From the NCBI GenBank assembly GCA_026874595.1, contig CM049308.1, forward strand, positions 44,403,327-44,467,326: a stretch of DNA of 64,000 bases, read 5' to 3'. Position numbers and translations under genes: made by a program. The first letter of the stretch is position 1. Each line of letters starts with the position of its first letter. Positions 31,163 through 43,905 of the stretch are shown piece by piece. A model generated the notes under the pieces. The model saw only the letters and a program-made list of their open reading frames with translations. It was not told the DNA's origin and searched no databases. The DNA comes from Sipunculus nudus (Eukaryota; Annelida; Sipuncula; Golfingiida; Sipunculidae).

Positions 31163-32191
31163 TCACACATTATCTGCCTCCAAAATCACACAAAGTTTGT
31201 CAATGGGTCTGTCTAGTTCTCTAGACTTCGTTTTCACTTTCACTCTGCGCACGTGACCGTGTTTATCTGCAAATGTCTCTGTGACCCGACCCATGGGCCA
31301 AGTATTTCGCGGAACAGTATCATCAACCACTAAGACAACATCTCCTTGGCTGTAGTTTCTGCGGGGTGCCAACCACTTCTGTCTCTCCTGTAGCTGTGGG
31401 AGATACTCCCGGGTCCATCTTCTCCAGAAAACGTTGGCCATATACTGGACTTGTCTCCACCTCCGTCTAGAGTAAACATCCTCTTTCTCGAACGTACCTG
31501 GAGGCAGGGATGCTTCAGTCTTGAGCAATAACAAATGATTAGGTGTCAAGGCCTCGGAATCATCAGGATCCGCAGACACCCTCGTAATAGGTCTCGAATT
31601 GACTGTGGCTTCTACTTCACACATAAATGTGTTCAGGCACTCATCGTGAACAGTTTGATTTCTCAGAAGCACACTCAAAACTTGTCGAATTGTCCTAATC
31701 TGGCGCTCCCATACACCTCCATGGTGAGAACCAAGCGGTGGATTAAAAATCCAGTCAATGTTCCTTTGCAGCAAGAAACCATGAATCTTGTTCTGATTCC
31801 ATTTGTCTATTTCTTCTCTGAGCTCTCGTCTCGCACTTACAAGATTTGTACCATTGTCTGAACGTATGACCTTTACTTGCCCTCTTCTGGCGATGAAGCG
31901 TCTAAGAGCGTTAATGCACGAATCGGTGTCCAGGGAATGCGCAACTTCTATGTGTATGGCCCGTACTGTTAAGCAAGTAAATATCACACCGTATCGTTTG
32001 ACCATGGACTGACCTCGACGAACCTCGAATGGCCCAAAGTAGTCCATACCGACGTATGTGAATGGGGGCTCGTCCGCAGTCAAACGGTCAGATGGTAGCT
32101 CGGCCATCTTCTGTTCCCAGACCTTTCCTCTACGTTTGCGACAATCAACACAATCGTGCACGACTTTTCTTGCGGCTGAATATCCTTGCAA
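31163..32191 (-). pseudogene. BEL/Pao integrase
   Basis: It opens with CVDCRKRRGKVWEQKMAELP. The catalytic core has YVGMDYFGPF, VIRSDNGTNLV and GGVWERQIRTIRQVL (D, D, E). The C-terminal DUF5641-type domain (WRQVQYMANVFWRRWTREYL, GDVVLVVDDTVPRNTWPMGR) ends with a normal stop at 31163. This domain is intact. Confidence 0.9.
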
Positions 32192-32194
32192 GAT

Positions 32195-33373
32195 TCAATA
32201 TTTCTTACGCAGTTCACACAACATGTGATTTCTACCACTGTGATTGGTGTCTTGATGGACTTGTCGTAAGATGAGCGTCGACACGTAGGAATTCTTTGGT
32301 AGGACGACTGGATGTTTGGTATATTCAGGTAACGAAGCTTTGCCAAGACGTCCGCCTACTCTCAAAAGTTCATTCTCAAGATACGGATCAAGTCGGTATA
32401 ACGGACTCGACTTTGTGACGTATCTTTTCTGTCTGCCAGAAAGGCTTTCTCCTTTGTTCGTTAGAGTGTCAATCTCACTTCGAAATGATTTGCCCTGAAC
32501 GTAGGACAAAATAGCATGTTCTGCAGCATCTATATCTGCGACAGTTAGGAAACCAGACACGGTTTGCTCTGCAGATGTCTGCTGGCTGGTGGATACAGGA
32601 TCATCAGCGGTCAAAGATGCCTTGGCTCTATGGACCCTTTGACGTAGAGCTTTGCGTATTTTCAAGATCCAGGCTATTCTAACTTTCAACTTAAACCACG
32701 ACGAATGGTACGAAATGAAACGGTCTATGACGTCATTGGAAGAACCGACAACGACTGATGACACTTTGACTTTGCGGACTTCTGGGTCATCATCTCGAAT
32801 ACGAGTATCTGGTCTGAGGGTAGTAGACTGATCTATATCTGTTTTCCACAGGAAGTCCGGCCCCTTTATCCATCTGTGGTTACTGACGAGTGTTTGAGCA
32901 TGAAGACCTCTAGAGGCGTCATCGGCAGGATTAGAGGCTGATTCAACGAATTTCCATTCACTGGGCTGGGAACCATCGCGGATCACCGAAACCCGATTGG
33001 CGACAAAGGTTTTAAACCTTGCAGTCTCACTACTGATGTAACAAAGAACAGACTGGCTGTCTGTCCAAAAGTGCGTCTCATCGATGTCAATCTCAAGTTC
33101 TTTTCTCAACATGGTATTGACGCGAACCGAAAGAGTAGCAGCGGCGAGTTCCATTCTAGGAATGGTTATCTGTTTGAGCGGTGCCACTCTGGTCTTTCCT
33201 GTAAGAAAGGCACAATGTACCTTCCCTGTATCACTAACGAAACGAAGGTAGCTAACAGTACCGTAGGCTAATTCACTGGCATCAGCAAAGTGATGCATCT
33301 GCACTGTTCGAATTCTTCCGAAGTCATTTGGTGTGGGCTGGAGACACCTGTCGACATCAAAGTCCTGTAGCAA
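32195..33373 (-). pseudogene. BEL/Pao RNase H domain and integrase zinc region
   Basis: MHHFADASELAYGTVSYLR, IPRMELAAATLSVRV and HFWTDSQSVLCYI carry the D, E and D of RNase H. The C-terminal part (LYRLDPYLENELLRVGGRL, HPVVLPKNSYVSTLILRQVH) is the integrase zinc-binding lead-in. The frame ends at 32195 and integrase continues in another frame. Confidence 0.85.
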
Positions 33374-33397
33374 GGGAAGCTCTGTGAGCCACCTGTA

Positions 33398-34252
33398 TCA
33401 CAACTGAAGGTAAGTCGAAGGGATCTCCTCATCCCAAGCAAACTTGGACTTGCACAAGTCTTGTAGGATTCGCTTAGCTAGCAGGGTAAACGGCGCAAGA
33501 AACCCAAGGGGGTCGTAGATTGAACTCGCGATAGACAAGATTCCTCTTCTGGTTGATGGTCTATCACTAATCAAAATGCGAAACCGAAACTTATCTGACT
33601 GCACGCTCCACTCAACACCCAGGGCTCTTTCTATGCGTACCTCATGATCTAAGTCAAGATTCCTTTCCTCCGTATCACATTCTTCATCAGATAAGGGCCG
33701 TAGAACCACTGGTTTGTTGCATACCCACTTGGTTAGGTGGAAACCTCCCTTGGCGCAAACATCTTTCAGATTAACAATCAACTCTGTAGCTCGCTCCTCG
33801 GTTGCCACCGACCTCAAGCAATCGTCCACGTAAAAATTGCGCTATATGGTGCTGGCCACCTCAGGGTCATGACCTTTGTTATCGCCAGCTGTCTTTCTCA
33901 GAGCGAAATTAGCGCAGCTTGGGGATGACACGGCACCGAAAAGGTGAACTAACATGCGGTAGTCTTTAGGAGGAAGAGTCAGATCTCCGTTCGGATACCA
34001 AAGAAATCTCAAAAGGTCACAATAATCGGGATCCACTTTCACTTGGTAAAACATAGATTGTACATCTGCCATAAAGGCAACTGGTTCCTGTCGGAAACGG
34101 AGAAGCACTCCTATCAAGCTATTTGTAAGATCCGGCCCCTGTAAGAGGCTATCGTTGAGAGAAACTCCATGAAACTTTGCGGCGCAATTGAAAACAACGC
34201 GAATTTTCTTCTTTCTGGGGTGATACACGCAGTGATGTGGTATGCACCACAC
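33398..34252 (-). pseudogene. BEL/Pao reverse transcriptase, one stop before YVDD
   Basis: [36 protein letters not shown] and [15 protein letters not shown] are diagnostic of the Pao RT. An in-frame TAG at 33842-33844 separates ...ASTI from [11 protein letters not shown], which carries the catalytic YVDD. The frame continues to 33398 with [20 protein letters not shown]. Confidence 0.85.
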
Positions 34253-35509
34253 TTAACCATCTTTGCGTTCAAGCTCAGATTCCTGCTCTTCTTCCGCGTA
34301 ACCATTTTCCAGCATATTGGACACAAACTTGTTGTATTCTGAATAAACTGTTGTGTTCTTGACTAGCTTTCTTTTCAGGTTCAACACACTTTGTTCCGCC
34401 ATTGAACGGTTGTCCGGCATGTTGCCAGAAGCGGATCGAAGTGGTAAGCAAGTCTGGTAATGTCCCTGATTCACAGTAACTGAATCATTCATCATTTGGA
34501 GAAACTTTTGATCCTCTCTCGATTTTTCTGGAATATCATCCGAGATTCGCTCACTGAAGTCATGATTATACTGGTTTATCAAATGTTGCTCCAAAACATG
34601 ATCAACACTAATACGATTCATAAGGACTCTAGGTGCATCCTGATCTGAGCTAACGTAACTGGTTGCACAATCTAATGGTCCATTTATAGCCCATCCTAAA
34701 CGAGTTTTAACGGCATATGGGCCATTATCTTGGCTCTTTATCACCTGCCAAGGTTCCATTGCCAGAGGCACGTTACTTCCAATCAAAAGGTCAACATCAG
34801 AGTCCAGACATGGTAAACTGATATCTTTCAGATACGAATATTTCTCAATGTCCTGCTGCATAGTTATATCAGATCGACTGACAGGTAGTTCCAATTGGGT
34901 GCAAGCCTTTGGCACACTGACAACATTGTCACCATCCAAATCAGAAATTTCGAGCCCTGTAATGGCTTGGCTTTCCACGAGCTCTGTGTTTCTTAAAGTA
35001 CGCAACATGATTTTGGTGCTTCTACCATTCAGGTTCAGTGCTTTGGTCAGTTTTTCAGTAATGAATGTGTCTGTGCTTCCATTGTCCAGGAAGGCATATG
35101 TACGAATTGACCGTTCACCATTGTTCGCTCGAACTTGAACCGGCACTATAGACAGAGCACCTTTGCTTGTCTTGACATCATCAGCGAAGTCTTGCTTTGC
35201 AGATGTGCAAGTAGATCTCACTTGCTCCAGATTTTCTGCTACACTGGTATTTCTGGTACCTTCTGGAACAGAGGCTATATAATTTCTCTCAATATGCAAC
35301 ACAGTTGGGTGTTTATAATTGCACAATGAACACTGTAGTCTCGGATTAATACAGTCTTTACTCATGTGTAATCTATTTAAACAACGGAAACACAATCCCT
35401 TTGATTTCAGGAACTGTAGCTTATCTGCATGTGACTTACATCTAAGTTTTTTCACAAGATTCCATAGCATGGTTATCTCCACAATATATACATGGTTTTT
35501 CCAGAGCAC
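34253..35509 (-). pseudogene. BEL/Pao zinc knuckles and aspartic protease
   Basis: GLCFRCLNRLHMSKDC and CSLCNYKHPTVLH are the knuckle motifs near the N terminus. The protease carries YAFLDNGSTDTFI (catalytic D in DNGS) and LLIGSNVPLAM. The domain then runs toward the reverse transcriptase (GWAINGPL). The frame ends at 34253 next to the RT frame. Confidence 0.8.
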
Positions 35510-36437
35510 ACTTTACAGACAGTCCTGTGTGAGGTGAAACAGATTTATTTGTAGCCTGTACATTTGTGACAAAACTGGCTCCTTTAGGCTTTCTTTCATA
35601 TTTTGGTTTCACTGATCGTGTATCTTTAAGACTGGATGTTTGCTTAGGAACATCTGATATGTTACCATAAACACAATCTGTTATTATCCGGATCTGCTCC
35701 TTCAAGAAGCTCACAAAATCAGCGAAAACAGCGATTCTTTTCTGATATTCTTTGATCTTATAAGCATAGGTGCGCCACCTTTCACGTAGTTTGAAAGGCA
35801 ATTTTCCAACAAGTGTCTGTATTACGCTGGTCTGATCACTTGTTCCCATGAATTCATTCTGTGCCATAGCATTATGGTATATGATTACAAACGTCAACAG
35901 ATTTTTCAGCTTCTGTTTATCCTCTTTTCTGATTGGCTCAATTTGATCAATTTCTTCCTTATAAGCTTGAGCTATTTGATAATCATCACCAAATTCTTCT
36001 TCCAATTCTTTTCTGGCCTCTGCGTACCCTATGTCTGGGTGTCTACCCATGCATCCTTTCACTATCTGTTTAGCTCTACCAGTAGTATACTGCCATAACA
36101 GCTGAAGTTTGTCGCTATTATTTGTTGCAACTGAGCCTATGTTATGTTCAAAAGCAGATATAAACTGTCTATAATTCTGCAGCTTGCCCTCAAATGTCTG
36201 TATTTCACATTTAGGGAGTGATGATTTTATTTGCTGTTCAACTAACATTTCTGAGATTTTGTTCTGTCTTTGTAATAACTCATTCAAGTGATTATCACTA
36301 TTTATCGCAGTAGCACCCTGTACCTGTACTGGCTGTAGGGCTGGCTTAGATTCTATGTCCTCTGTTGACAGCTTACATTCTGGCTTAGGCCTACTGGTAT
36401 ATGTCTCAGCATTCGGATTTAATCCTGTTTTATGCAA
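35442..36437 (-). pseudogene. BEL/Pao gag region
   Basis: It contains the gag core (FEGKLQNYRQFISAFEHNIG, LQLLWQYTTGRAKQIVKGC, LVGKLPFKLRERW) and ends in the first zinc knuckle (CIYCGDNHAMESC). The next frame continues with more knuckles, so a frameshift falls near 35450. The opening codon is TTG in a frame without an upstream ATG, which indicates a truncated N terminus. Confidence 0.8.
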
Positions 36438-39400
36438 TTTAAATCAATAATATCGTTGCACATAGGCCTAGGTGCTTGTGATATAGTTGAGCGGAAGTGG
36501 CTTAACTGCCGGCCGGTGAAATTAACCTTGCCTGCAGTTTAGATAAGCCGTACCGAGGTAACCCGCTGGCATAGGAATTTGTTCTTATTTTTATTTCGGT
36601 GTATTAGTGTGTAATTCATTACTAACACGCTGCACCCGTGGAAAATCCGCGGCTCTATATCCGGTGCATAGTTTTGTAATGAGCTGATAGGGACTAAACG
36701 AGGCATATTTTAATTCAAGGTTTTTGCAGGAACTTTTGTCATGTGTTTCACTTATATGATATAAAGATTACTTTTGTTAGAATTCTCCAGGAACACCCTC
36801 CCCCATAATATCAGCATCGAAAATTATTCTATTCAATAAGTCAAACAAAAAATAAATTTTTGAAAGAGACGTGAGGCATATACAGGGTGTACAAATTTTT
36901 AAGTGAAAAGTTCTTTTCCCGATAAACATAGGTCCGACAGCTTCATTGCTTGGGAAATATCGTAATTATAACGATTGTATAATACAAACATTCTACCGTA
37001 AAATTATATGAAAGATGCTTTGTATTAGTTGAAATTTAGGCGACATCGTGAAACACGATAATTATTCAGTGTAGTCAGTTAAGGGTATAGTCTAAGGCAT
37101 GTTAACTGAAACATGCTTTATTTGTATACACATGCATATGTCGTTGAAGTCTCTTGTACGCGAAACGTATAGCTGCCAATGTGAAATAAGATAGGCCCAG
37201 AAAAATATATTCCAACAGTATTAAATTTTTGGTTTAAGTACTGTAAATTTTCATGGAATAGGCGTTGCGTTGCATTGTCTATAAGCAAATTAATGCAAAA
37301 TGTAATAAACAGATTTTGCTGAATATTTGTAGAGGGGTAGAGAAAAACCGCATCCGTAATCGATTACATTTTTGGAGGTAATCGGAATCACATTAATATA
37401 TTGTTTTCTCAAGTGCCATAATCACAGTTCCACAAAGGAATAATCAATAGGAGCTATTTCTTTGATCCCGAGTAGAAGCCGCCCATTCGTATGCAGTTGT
37501 TCTGCCACTCGCCTGGCGAACCCGTGTTTCTGAACCATGACAATGTATTAAATGAAACGTGCACGTATGAACGAACGACTGATCAGTAAATTCTGGCGGG
37601 GGTTTCAAAGTCCCCAAGAGATTGAGGACCCTTTGAATTGTGTGCAATCCTTCCTCCCTTACCCCCCCCCCCCCCCCCCAGGGCTTCCTTTTTAAAAAAC
37701 TTTTTTCAAACAACCAATACATCGGCCGAACTATTAAAACCATGGTTATCATGGAAAGATACTTCTGAACGTATAAAAATCAACATACCTGTAAACCTAT
37801 AAAACGGTGATCGTGTAAAGGGTCTCAGCTCTTTGTGTCCACTGAACGGAAAAGTGCTCCCTATTAAAAGATTGATGTGGACATGTGTTCCGCGCTTGAA
37901 TTTTGAATGTTTACTTCCTTTTGACAGAGTACAATTCCTTAACAGGCGATATAATGGAAATGGGGTTTAGCGGGGATCACAAGTCGCCTCCTGAAAAAGC
38001 GTGACAGGCGAAAAATGTTTTGCTGAACATTTCTAGAGGGTTAGGATAAAGACACATCAATAGTCCATTTCATTTTGGAGGTAATAAGAATCACCACAAT
38101 ATATTTTCTTATAAACCATTATGACATTACTTTGTCCCCGTGTGGAAGCCACCCATTCGTATTTATTTGTTCTACCACTCGCAAGGTGAACTCGTGTTAC
38201 TGAAGCATGTTCATAAAAGAGATTCTGGTGGAGGTCTGTACGCCCTAACTACAGATTCTAGTTTGTTATCGATTAAAAGATGTACTGATGAATTTTTTTC
38301 ATGATTCACCGTCCTTACAGACAATGGATCTTAACAAATAAATGTGACCAGCCCCCCACCCCCACCCAACCCGAATGATAATTAAGTTGTGGGGCTTCTT
38401 TTTGAAAATAAAATCATAAAACACATGACTTAGCCGATTTTTTGAAACCATGGTTATCATGGAAAGATATTTTTGAATGTATAAATATAAAAGTATGTTA
38501 ACATACCTGTAACCCATGAAAAATTTATCAAACGGTGGTCACATCACTGGACTCAGTGCCCAGTGTTGACCAAACTGAAAAGCCCTCGCATTGAAAGCGG
38601 AGTCATGTGGTCTTTGGATTAAAAACCTTTACTTTCATTTGAGAGAGAAAATTCCTTTAGAGGCGTTACAATGGATATGGGGGATCAATCGGGATTATAG
38701 TGGACCCGTGTGACCGCGTATTGCACGGAAATGCCTTTTGGACAGGACATAGGCTCTGGTCACGGTCTTAACAGGCCAGTGAAAATCCCCGAGGCGCCTC
38801 CTGAAAAAGCGTCACAGGTATGGAGGACCTTGCAGCACAAAAGAAATAGGGGCACCTAATGGGGAAATATTTAAATTATTAATCATTCAGCTTAATAGGG
38901 CAAAATCCCGCAAAATAAAACAAACTTGTCCATGAAGAGTACACCAGCGATAGGTCTGACGAATTTGGAGAGTCAAATCAGAATGGAAGCAGGTAAACCG
39001 TGGTCTAGAAAAAACCAACTCCGTATAAATTATATAGATAAAGATAATATGCAACATGGCCCTATACATGGTTTTGTTTTTACATTGTTGCATCGACCTG
39101 ACGTAAAGCTTCATACGGCAAAATTCGGAAGAAAAACTGTTCACTTTATACCGCTAATACTGGCAATCTGTCCAATTTTTACTGAATCATTAAGCTTTGA
39201 GATTTATCATTACCTAAAATTAATTATACCATATTTGTGGTTTGTCTAAGATTATTGCCTTAGTTACTAAGATATTTTAAAGGGGCCCAATCAACTATAA
39301 AGCATATTGAGTTAACACGAAAAATAGCTTCTTCCCTTTGAAATAAATCTGTACCTGCCAAAATATTGCCCTGAAGCCATTTGCTTTCTCCTGTAAACGA

Positions 39401-41030
39401 ATGTTAAAAAACAGTGGACCGGGCGCGATGACAGGTGTAAACATAAACACAGCGCGTTGGGCCTGAGTGCATCGCTGAGCCAAAAAGCAGGAGAAGCCCT
39501 GTCTGACTTGACCCAAAATATGTCGCTAGCTGAAATACCGCGTGTTGCCCCTCTTAATCGGACCTCCGGTCACGCGGCCTTGTTTTGGTAGACAGTGTTT
39601 ACCAACACGCAGAGCCATAACATGGTGTTAAACAGCCGTATGCGAAGAGATGAGACCGTGTGCTGGGATGGTTTTGCTGGGGAAACATTTGTATAAAGTA
39701 AAACTGAACTGATAGTGTGAAAGAATAGGCAAAAATTAGCTCCTGATTAATTGTCCATAAGAATGCAATGATTGAGTGGTGAGCATAGCCATAGCATATT
39801 TATTTTATTTTTTATTTATTAGCAGACATGTCACATCGGGTTTAAATGGAGGAAATGTATATCTGAGATTTTCATGGCTGGACTTTTCTGATTAAAATAT
39901 GGTGATCAGTTTACATATATATTGTATAATTACATTTTTTGTGTTGAGTATCTCCTTTTAACAAAATCAAACTTAATGAACTCATTTCTTGTTTCTTCAA
40001 GATGAGAAATTTAATTCTCTAACAATGTGAGGTATTTATTATTGACGCCGGACAAGAAATTTTGGGATAGTAACGACACTGTAGCTTTTGATCAATCCTT
40101 GTGAGAAATATTTCATAGATGCTTTTTTTTTTAAAGTTGACCTGTACATCTAGATTTAGATGAAAAGATGATTTTATAATACACTAATGATATTACAAAT
40201 GGATTCTTTTTACATCTTTTATGTAACATTTTTATTGTCTATTAAAACTATTTATTAGTACTTTAATCATTCTTTTCTATTTTTTAGGTCAGCGGACTAT
40301 AAGGACATTTCAACTTTTTCAGTAACTTAATTTTTTCTTCCTTGAAGGCTCCTTTCAGGAGATTGAAAGCCAAAGCTTAATAAATAAATAAATACAACTT
40401 TACAAATACTTATGTTATACCGTACACTAATATTTTTTTCATTTAAACTTTTAGGCCGTTGGGCAACAGGAAGGTTTTTCAACTCTGTTGATCAAGATAT
40501 AGTTTTATAATTCACTTTTATTATCAAGTTATCAAGAAAAAGTAGTGAAACGTTTTCTATCAACTTTTGATATTTGCCATGGTTCACAGTATTAAAAATA
40601 TTGGAATTCATGTAATTAAATAAATGTGATTCCTGTATATAAATTAATTCTGAACAAACATGGATGCTATTGGTGCTATTTAAAAAATAACACTCCAGAG
40701 CATACTTGTGAAACAAAAGCATGGACAAAATGCATTTTGTTATATCATGATAACATGGAATGTCAAAATACGATCATTGCTGCTGTTAGATTTTGTGATG
40801 TTCATGGATATTGGTTATCACCCCAGCCCTGCTTGAATTATATACACATTTTATAAATCTACTTTTATTGAGGTCCGTACTTATTATTTTGCAATTCTCT
40901 AATAATCATTGTCTTTTTTTTCAGGTTCCTGGTAAGGTTCAGGTAGATATTTTTAATAATACTGTTTGATTTCTTAGGTACAAAATTCCAAGCCTATTTT
41001 TACAGTGATCTCAGCACAGTAGTAACCAGA
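36438..41030. other. Non-coding stretch with a two-copy repeat of about 700 bp
   Basis: 37370-37830 and 38080-38600 are diverged direct copies, sharing CATGGTTATCATGGAAAGATA and GAAGCC(G/A)CCCATTCGTAT; each carries a C-rich homopolymer. The 76-codon cysteine-rich frame at 40626-40856 (HGCYWCYLKNNTPEHTCETK) could be an exon but has no supporting neighbours. Elsewhere there is only AT-rich sequence and weak frames without recognisable domains. Confidence 0.5.
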
Positions 41031-41039
41031 TAAAACGCA

Positions 41040-41562
41040 GAGCAAATTTGAGGACAAAAACGCAGAGCGAAAAAAGAGAACATACTTGAGCAAAAAATCA
41101 GAGCATACTTGAGCAAAAAATCAGAGCATACTTGAGCAAAAAATCAGAGCAAACTTGAGCAAAAAAAGATAATATAGTAGAGCAAAAAAAAAAAGAGAAC
41201 ATACTTGAGTAAAAAAAGAGAACATACTTGAGTAAAAAAAGAGAAAATACTTGAGCAAAAAACTCTGAGCATACTTGAGCAAAAAATCAGAGCATACTTG
41301 AGCAAAAAATCAGAGCATACTTGAGCAAAAAATCAGAGCAAACTTGAGCAAAAAAAGATAACATAGTAGAGCAAAAAAAAAAAAAAAGAGAACATACTTG
41401 AGTAAAAAAAGAGAACATACTTGTGTAAAAAAGAGAACATACTTGAGTAAAAAAAGAGAACATACTTGAGTAAAAAAAGAGAACATACTTGAGTAAAAAA
41501 AGAGAACATACTTGAGCAAAAAACTCTGAGCATACTTGAGCTAAAAAACGCAGAGCAAACTA
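41040..41562. repeat. 22-23-bp minisatellite
   Basis: About 23 units of GAG(C/A)ATACTTGAG(C/T)AAAAAA with two main variants (CAGAGCATACTTGAGCAAAAAAT and AGAGAACATACTTGAGTAAAAA). The variants alternate in blocks (41085-41170, 41190-41260, 41270-41350, 41385-41515), which suggests higher-order duplication. The long reverse frames here are translations of the repeat. Confidence 0.9.
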
Positions 41563-41589
41563 AAGGCCATTCTATCCTTGTCCCCCTTT

Positions 41590-41885
41590 TCTGAACTCTG
41601 TATAAGTGGTATCTTGACCATATTCTCATGTCTTCCTTCCACTTATAATTGTCTTCTGAACGCAGTATAAGTGGCCTCTCAGCCATATTCCCATATCTTC
41701 CTTTTCCATGTATATCTGTCAACTGAACGCTATATAAGTGGCATCTCTGACATATTCCCATATCTTCCTTTCGCATATATCGGTCTTCTGAGCACTATTT
41801 AAGTGGTATCTTTGCCATATACTCATATCTTGCTTTCACTTCTCTGTTTTCTGAATTCCATACAACGCTATCTCGGCCATATACC
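41590..41885. repeat. Five tandem units of about 64 bp with TATAAGTGG
   Basis: CTGAACxCxxTATAAGTGGxATCT and CATATTCCCATATCTTCCTT recur at about 41594, 41657, 41721, 41786 and 41851. Each unit contains a TATA-like word. The array lies about 240 bp upstream of the peptidase-like ORF. Confidence 0.75.
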
Positions 41886-42121
41886 TAGATTTTTCATGCG
41901 CTGACCTTTGTCTTCTCGACTCCATATATAGGTGGACTCTTTATATTCCTGCATTCAAAAACTATTTATTTTATATCAACATTGTCATCAGTTTAAAGTT
42001 TTCTTTCATAAAACCATTTCCTGCCTTTCTCACAGCAAAACTCTCAGATTTTCTTTACTTGGAAGTTTTCCCCCAACTTCACAAAGCTCCCATTTTTTCG
42101 TTCTGTCTGATCTGTGCAACT

Positions 42122-42913
42122 ATGGCTTCAGCTATACCAGTCCCTTCTGTATGTATTGGTTATATAGTCAGAGGCACTTTTCACCAAGGTGATCATCAGT
42201 TTCCATCAGAGTCGATTGGGAAACAATGTGTCCCTACTGCAATTGTTGCTATGCTTTATTCCACCATACATAATCTTTCTGAATGGCAAGGAAATGGCAT
42301 GGATACAATATTAATTGAAGGTGATCATTCGTATAGAACATTGATGTCAGGTGTCCCTGATAAAGGATACGTGGCTTGGGATGAAATACCAGAGTATAAA
42401 CAATGCTTTGATCATAATTTCAAGATAAAACCAAACTTGATCACAGGTGGTTTCCTTAATCATTCTGATGTGCAAGCACCATATAAGTTTTATCAAGATG
42501 CTTTGTCAGAAGTTACTTGCAAGAGATTTGGTCTTATAATAGTAGGAGCAAATGCGATTGCCATTTTGTATCATCAGAATTGTTACTATGTGTTTGATCC
42601 ACATAGCAGAAATCATCATGGATACCCTACACCTTGTGGCACATCAGTTCATCTTACATTTGATCTACAATCGGAATTCTTCCAATATATATCAAACTAT
42701 GCATATTTGATGAAAGCAACGATGTTTGAAGTAACATATTTCAGAATTACTGAAGTCACCCTGAAAGCATTTAAACTTGGACTGAAACGGCAAAGTAAAC
42801 AGACTACCAAATCAGATGACCAGCCAAAGAATACAACCCAATCAACCACGACCCTTGCAGACAAAACGAAATCATTCTCAACAAGCATTTCACCTGATCG
42901 GAGAATACTTTAA
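42122..42913 (+). CDS. Cysteine-peptidase-like protein (herpes tegument/OTU-like fold), Helitron-associated
   Basis: ATG at 42122 (MASAIPVPSVCIGYIVRG); an in-frame upstream start at 42059 is possible. The candidate catalytic cysteine lies in GKQCVPTAIVAMLYS (about residue 36), and a His/Asp pair in YYVFDPHSRNHHGYPTPCGT (about residue 160), followed by SVHLTF. This C...FD.HSR...GTS pattern is that of herpesvirus large-tegument USP and related deubiquitinase-like peptidases. Similar proteins occur with Helitron-like elements in marine invertebrates. About 264 residues, ending in a lysine- and threonine-rich tail. The ORF is intact, unlike its neighbours. Confidence 0.55.
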   Translation: MASAIPVPSVCIGYIVRGTFHQGDHQFPSESIGKQCVPTAIVAMLYSTIHNLSEWQGNGMDTILIEGDHSYRTLMSGVPDKGYVAWDEIPEYKQCFDHNFKIKPNLITGGFLNHSDVQAPYKFYQDALSEVTCKRFGLIIVGANAIAILYHQNCYYVFDPHSRNHHGYPTPCGTSVHLTFDLQSEFFQYISNYAYLMKATMFEVTYFRITEVTLKAFKLGLKRQSKQTTKSDDQPKNTTQSTTTLADKTKSFSTSISPDRRIL

Positions 42914-43905
42914 AGATCAGCAACTAATTAACAGAAAACATTTGTTGAAAGAGTACATGCGAAAAAGAAGAATGAATCACGCACTTAGAAAAGAATAACG
43001 CTTGAAAGACCAAAAAAGAAGGAAATTGCTTTCAAGAAAAGATGAAGTCTACAAAAGAAAAAATAGAAAAGCAAACAAACAACACAGCAGTCTGCTAGAC
43101 AAAACGAAACCTACAGAGAAAGGGAACAAAAGGTGTGTGCTACAGAAAGGGCATATAATCAGAATTCGACAAGAGATGAGGTTCGAAGAGCAGGATAGAG
43201 AGAAAATCTGAGAAACAACAGAAGCAAATTGCTAGGAAAGATGAAGGCAGGCGACAAAAAAGAGCGTGCTACAGAAAAAGCATATAATCAGAAGATGAGA
43301 AGAGATGAAGTTCGAAGAGCAAAAGAGCGAGAATCTGAGTAACAACAGAAGCGAATTGCTAGGAATGATGAAGCCAGCAACAAAAAGTTCGTGCTACAGA
43401 AAGAGCATATGATCAGAAGATGAGAAGAGATGAAGTTCGAAGAGCAGAAGTGAAAGAATCAGAGAAACAACAGAAGCGAATTGCTAGGAAAGATGAAGCC
43501 AGTCGACAAAAAGAGCGGGCTGCAGATAGAGCATATAATCAGAAGATGAGAAGAGATGAAATTTGAAGAGCAGCAGAGAGAGAATATGAAAAACAACGGA
43601 AGCAAACTGCTCGGCAAGTTGAAATCTTCACACCAAAAGGACGCATCAGAGAAACAACATGTTAAAAAAGGACATGACTGGAAAATGATAACCTCAGAGA
43701 AGTAGAGAGACTTACTAAAAGAAGGAAAAGAAGTATTCCAGGACAAAGGACAACTGAGACTGAGAGAAATACAGCTGCAAGGGCACAAAAAAGAATGGAT
43801 GAATCATACAGAAAGAATCTAAATGCAGTTCATCTGAAGAGAAAACAAGGTGCATATCTAAAAGTGTACACAGAAATGTCATACTCCTGTATGGTCCCAT
43901 ATATG
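42914..43905 (+). pseudogene. Charged-repeat region of the Helitron protein
   Basis: Four units of about 126 bp (near 43142, 43268, 43395 and 43518) share GCATATAATCAGAAGATGAG and AGAAGCGAATTGCTAGGAA. In one frame they read AYNQKMRRDEVRRA and QKRIARKDEA, a lysine/arginine/glutamate repeat typical of the N-terminal part of mollusc Helitron proteins. Stops and frameshifts break every frame. Confidence 0.6.

Larger units (their letters stand above)
31163..36437 (-). mobile_element. BEL/Pao LTR retrotransposon, 5' truncated and decayed
   Basis: Gag, protease, reverse transcriptase, RNase H and integrase follow in the normal BEL/Pao order on the minus strand. They are separated only by frameshifts or stops. 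The first gag codons lack an ATG, and no 5' LTR is seen to the right, so the 5' end is lost. Confidence 0.85.

Noticed and set aside
36437-37200. 5' LTR of the BEL/Pao element
   Set aside because: No sequence here matches the region beyond 31163, and gag lacks its first codons; the 5' end appears to be lost.
40626-40856. Cysteine-rich exon candidate
   Set aside because: No flanking exons, promoter or known pattern could be found; listed only as an observation within the spacer.
41310-41776. Reverse-strand frames rich in FFYSSMFSFF
   Set aside because: They are translations of the minisatellite.
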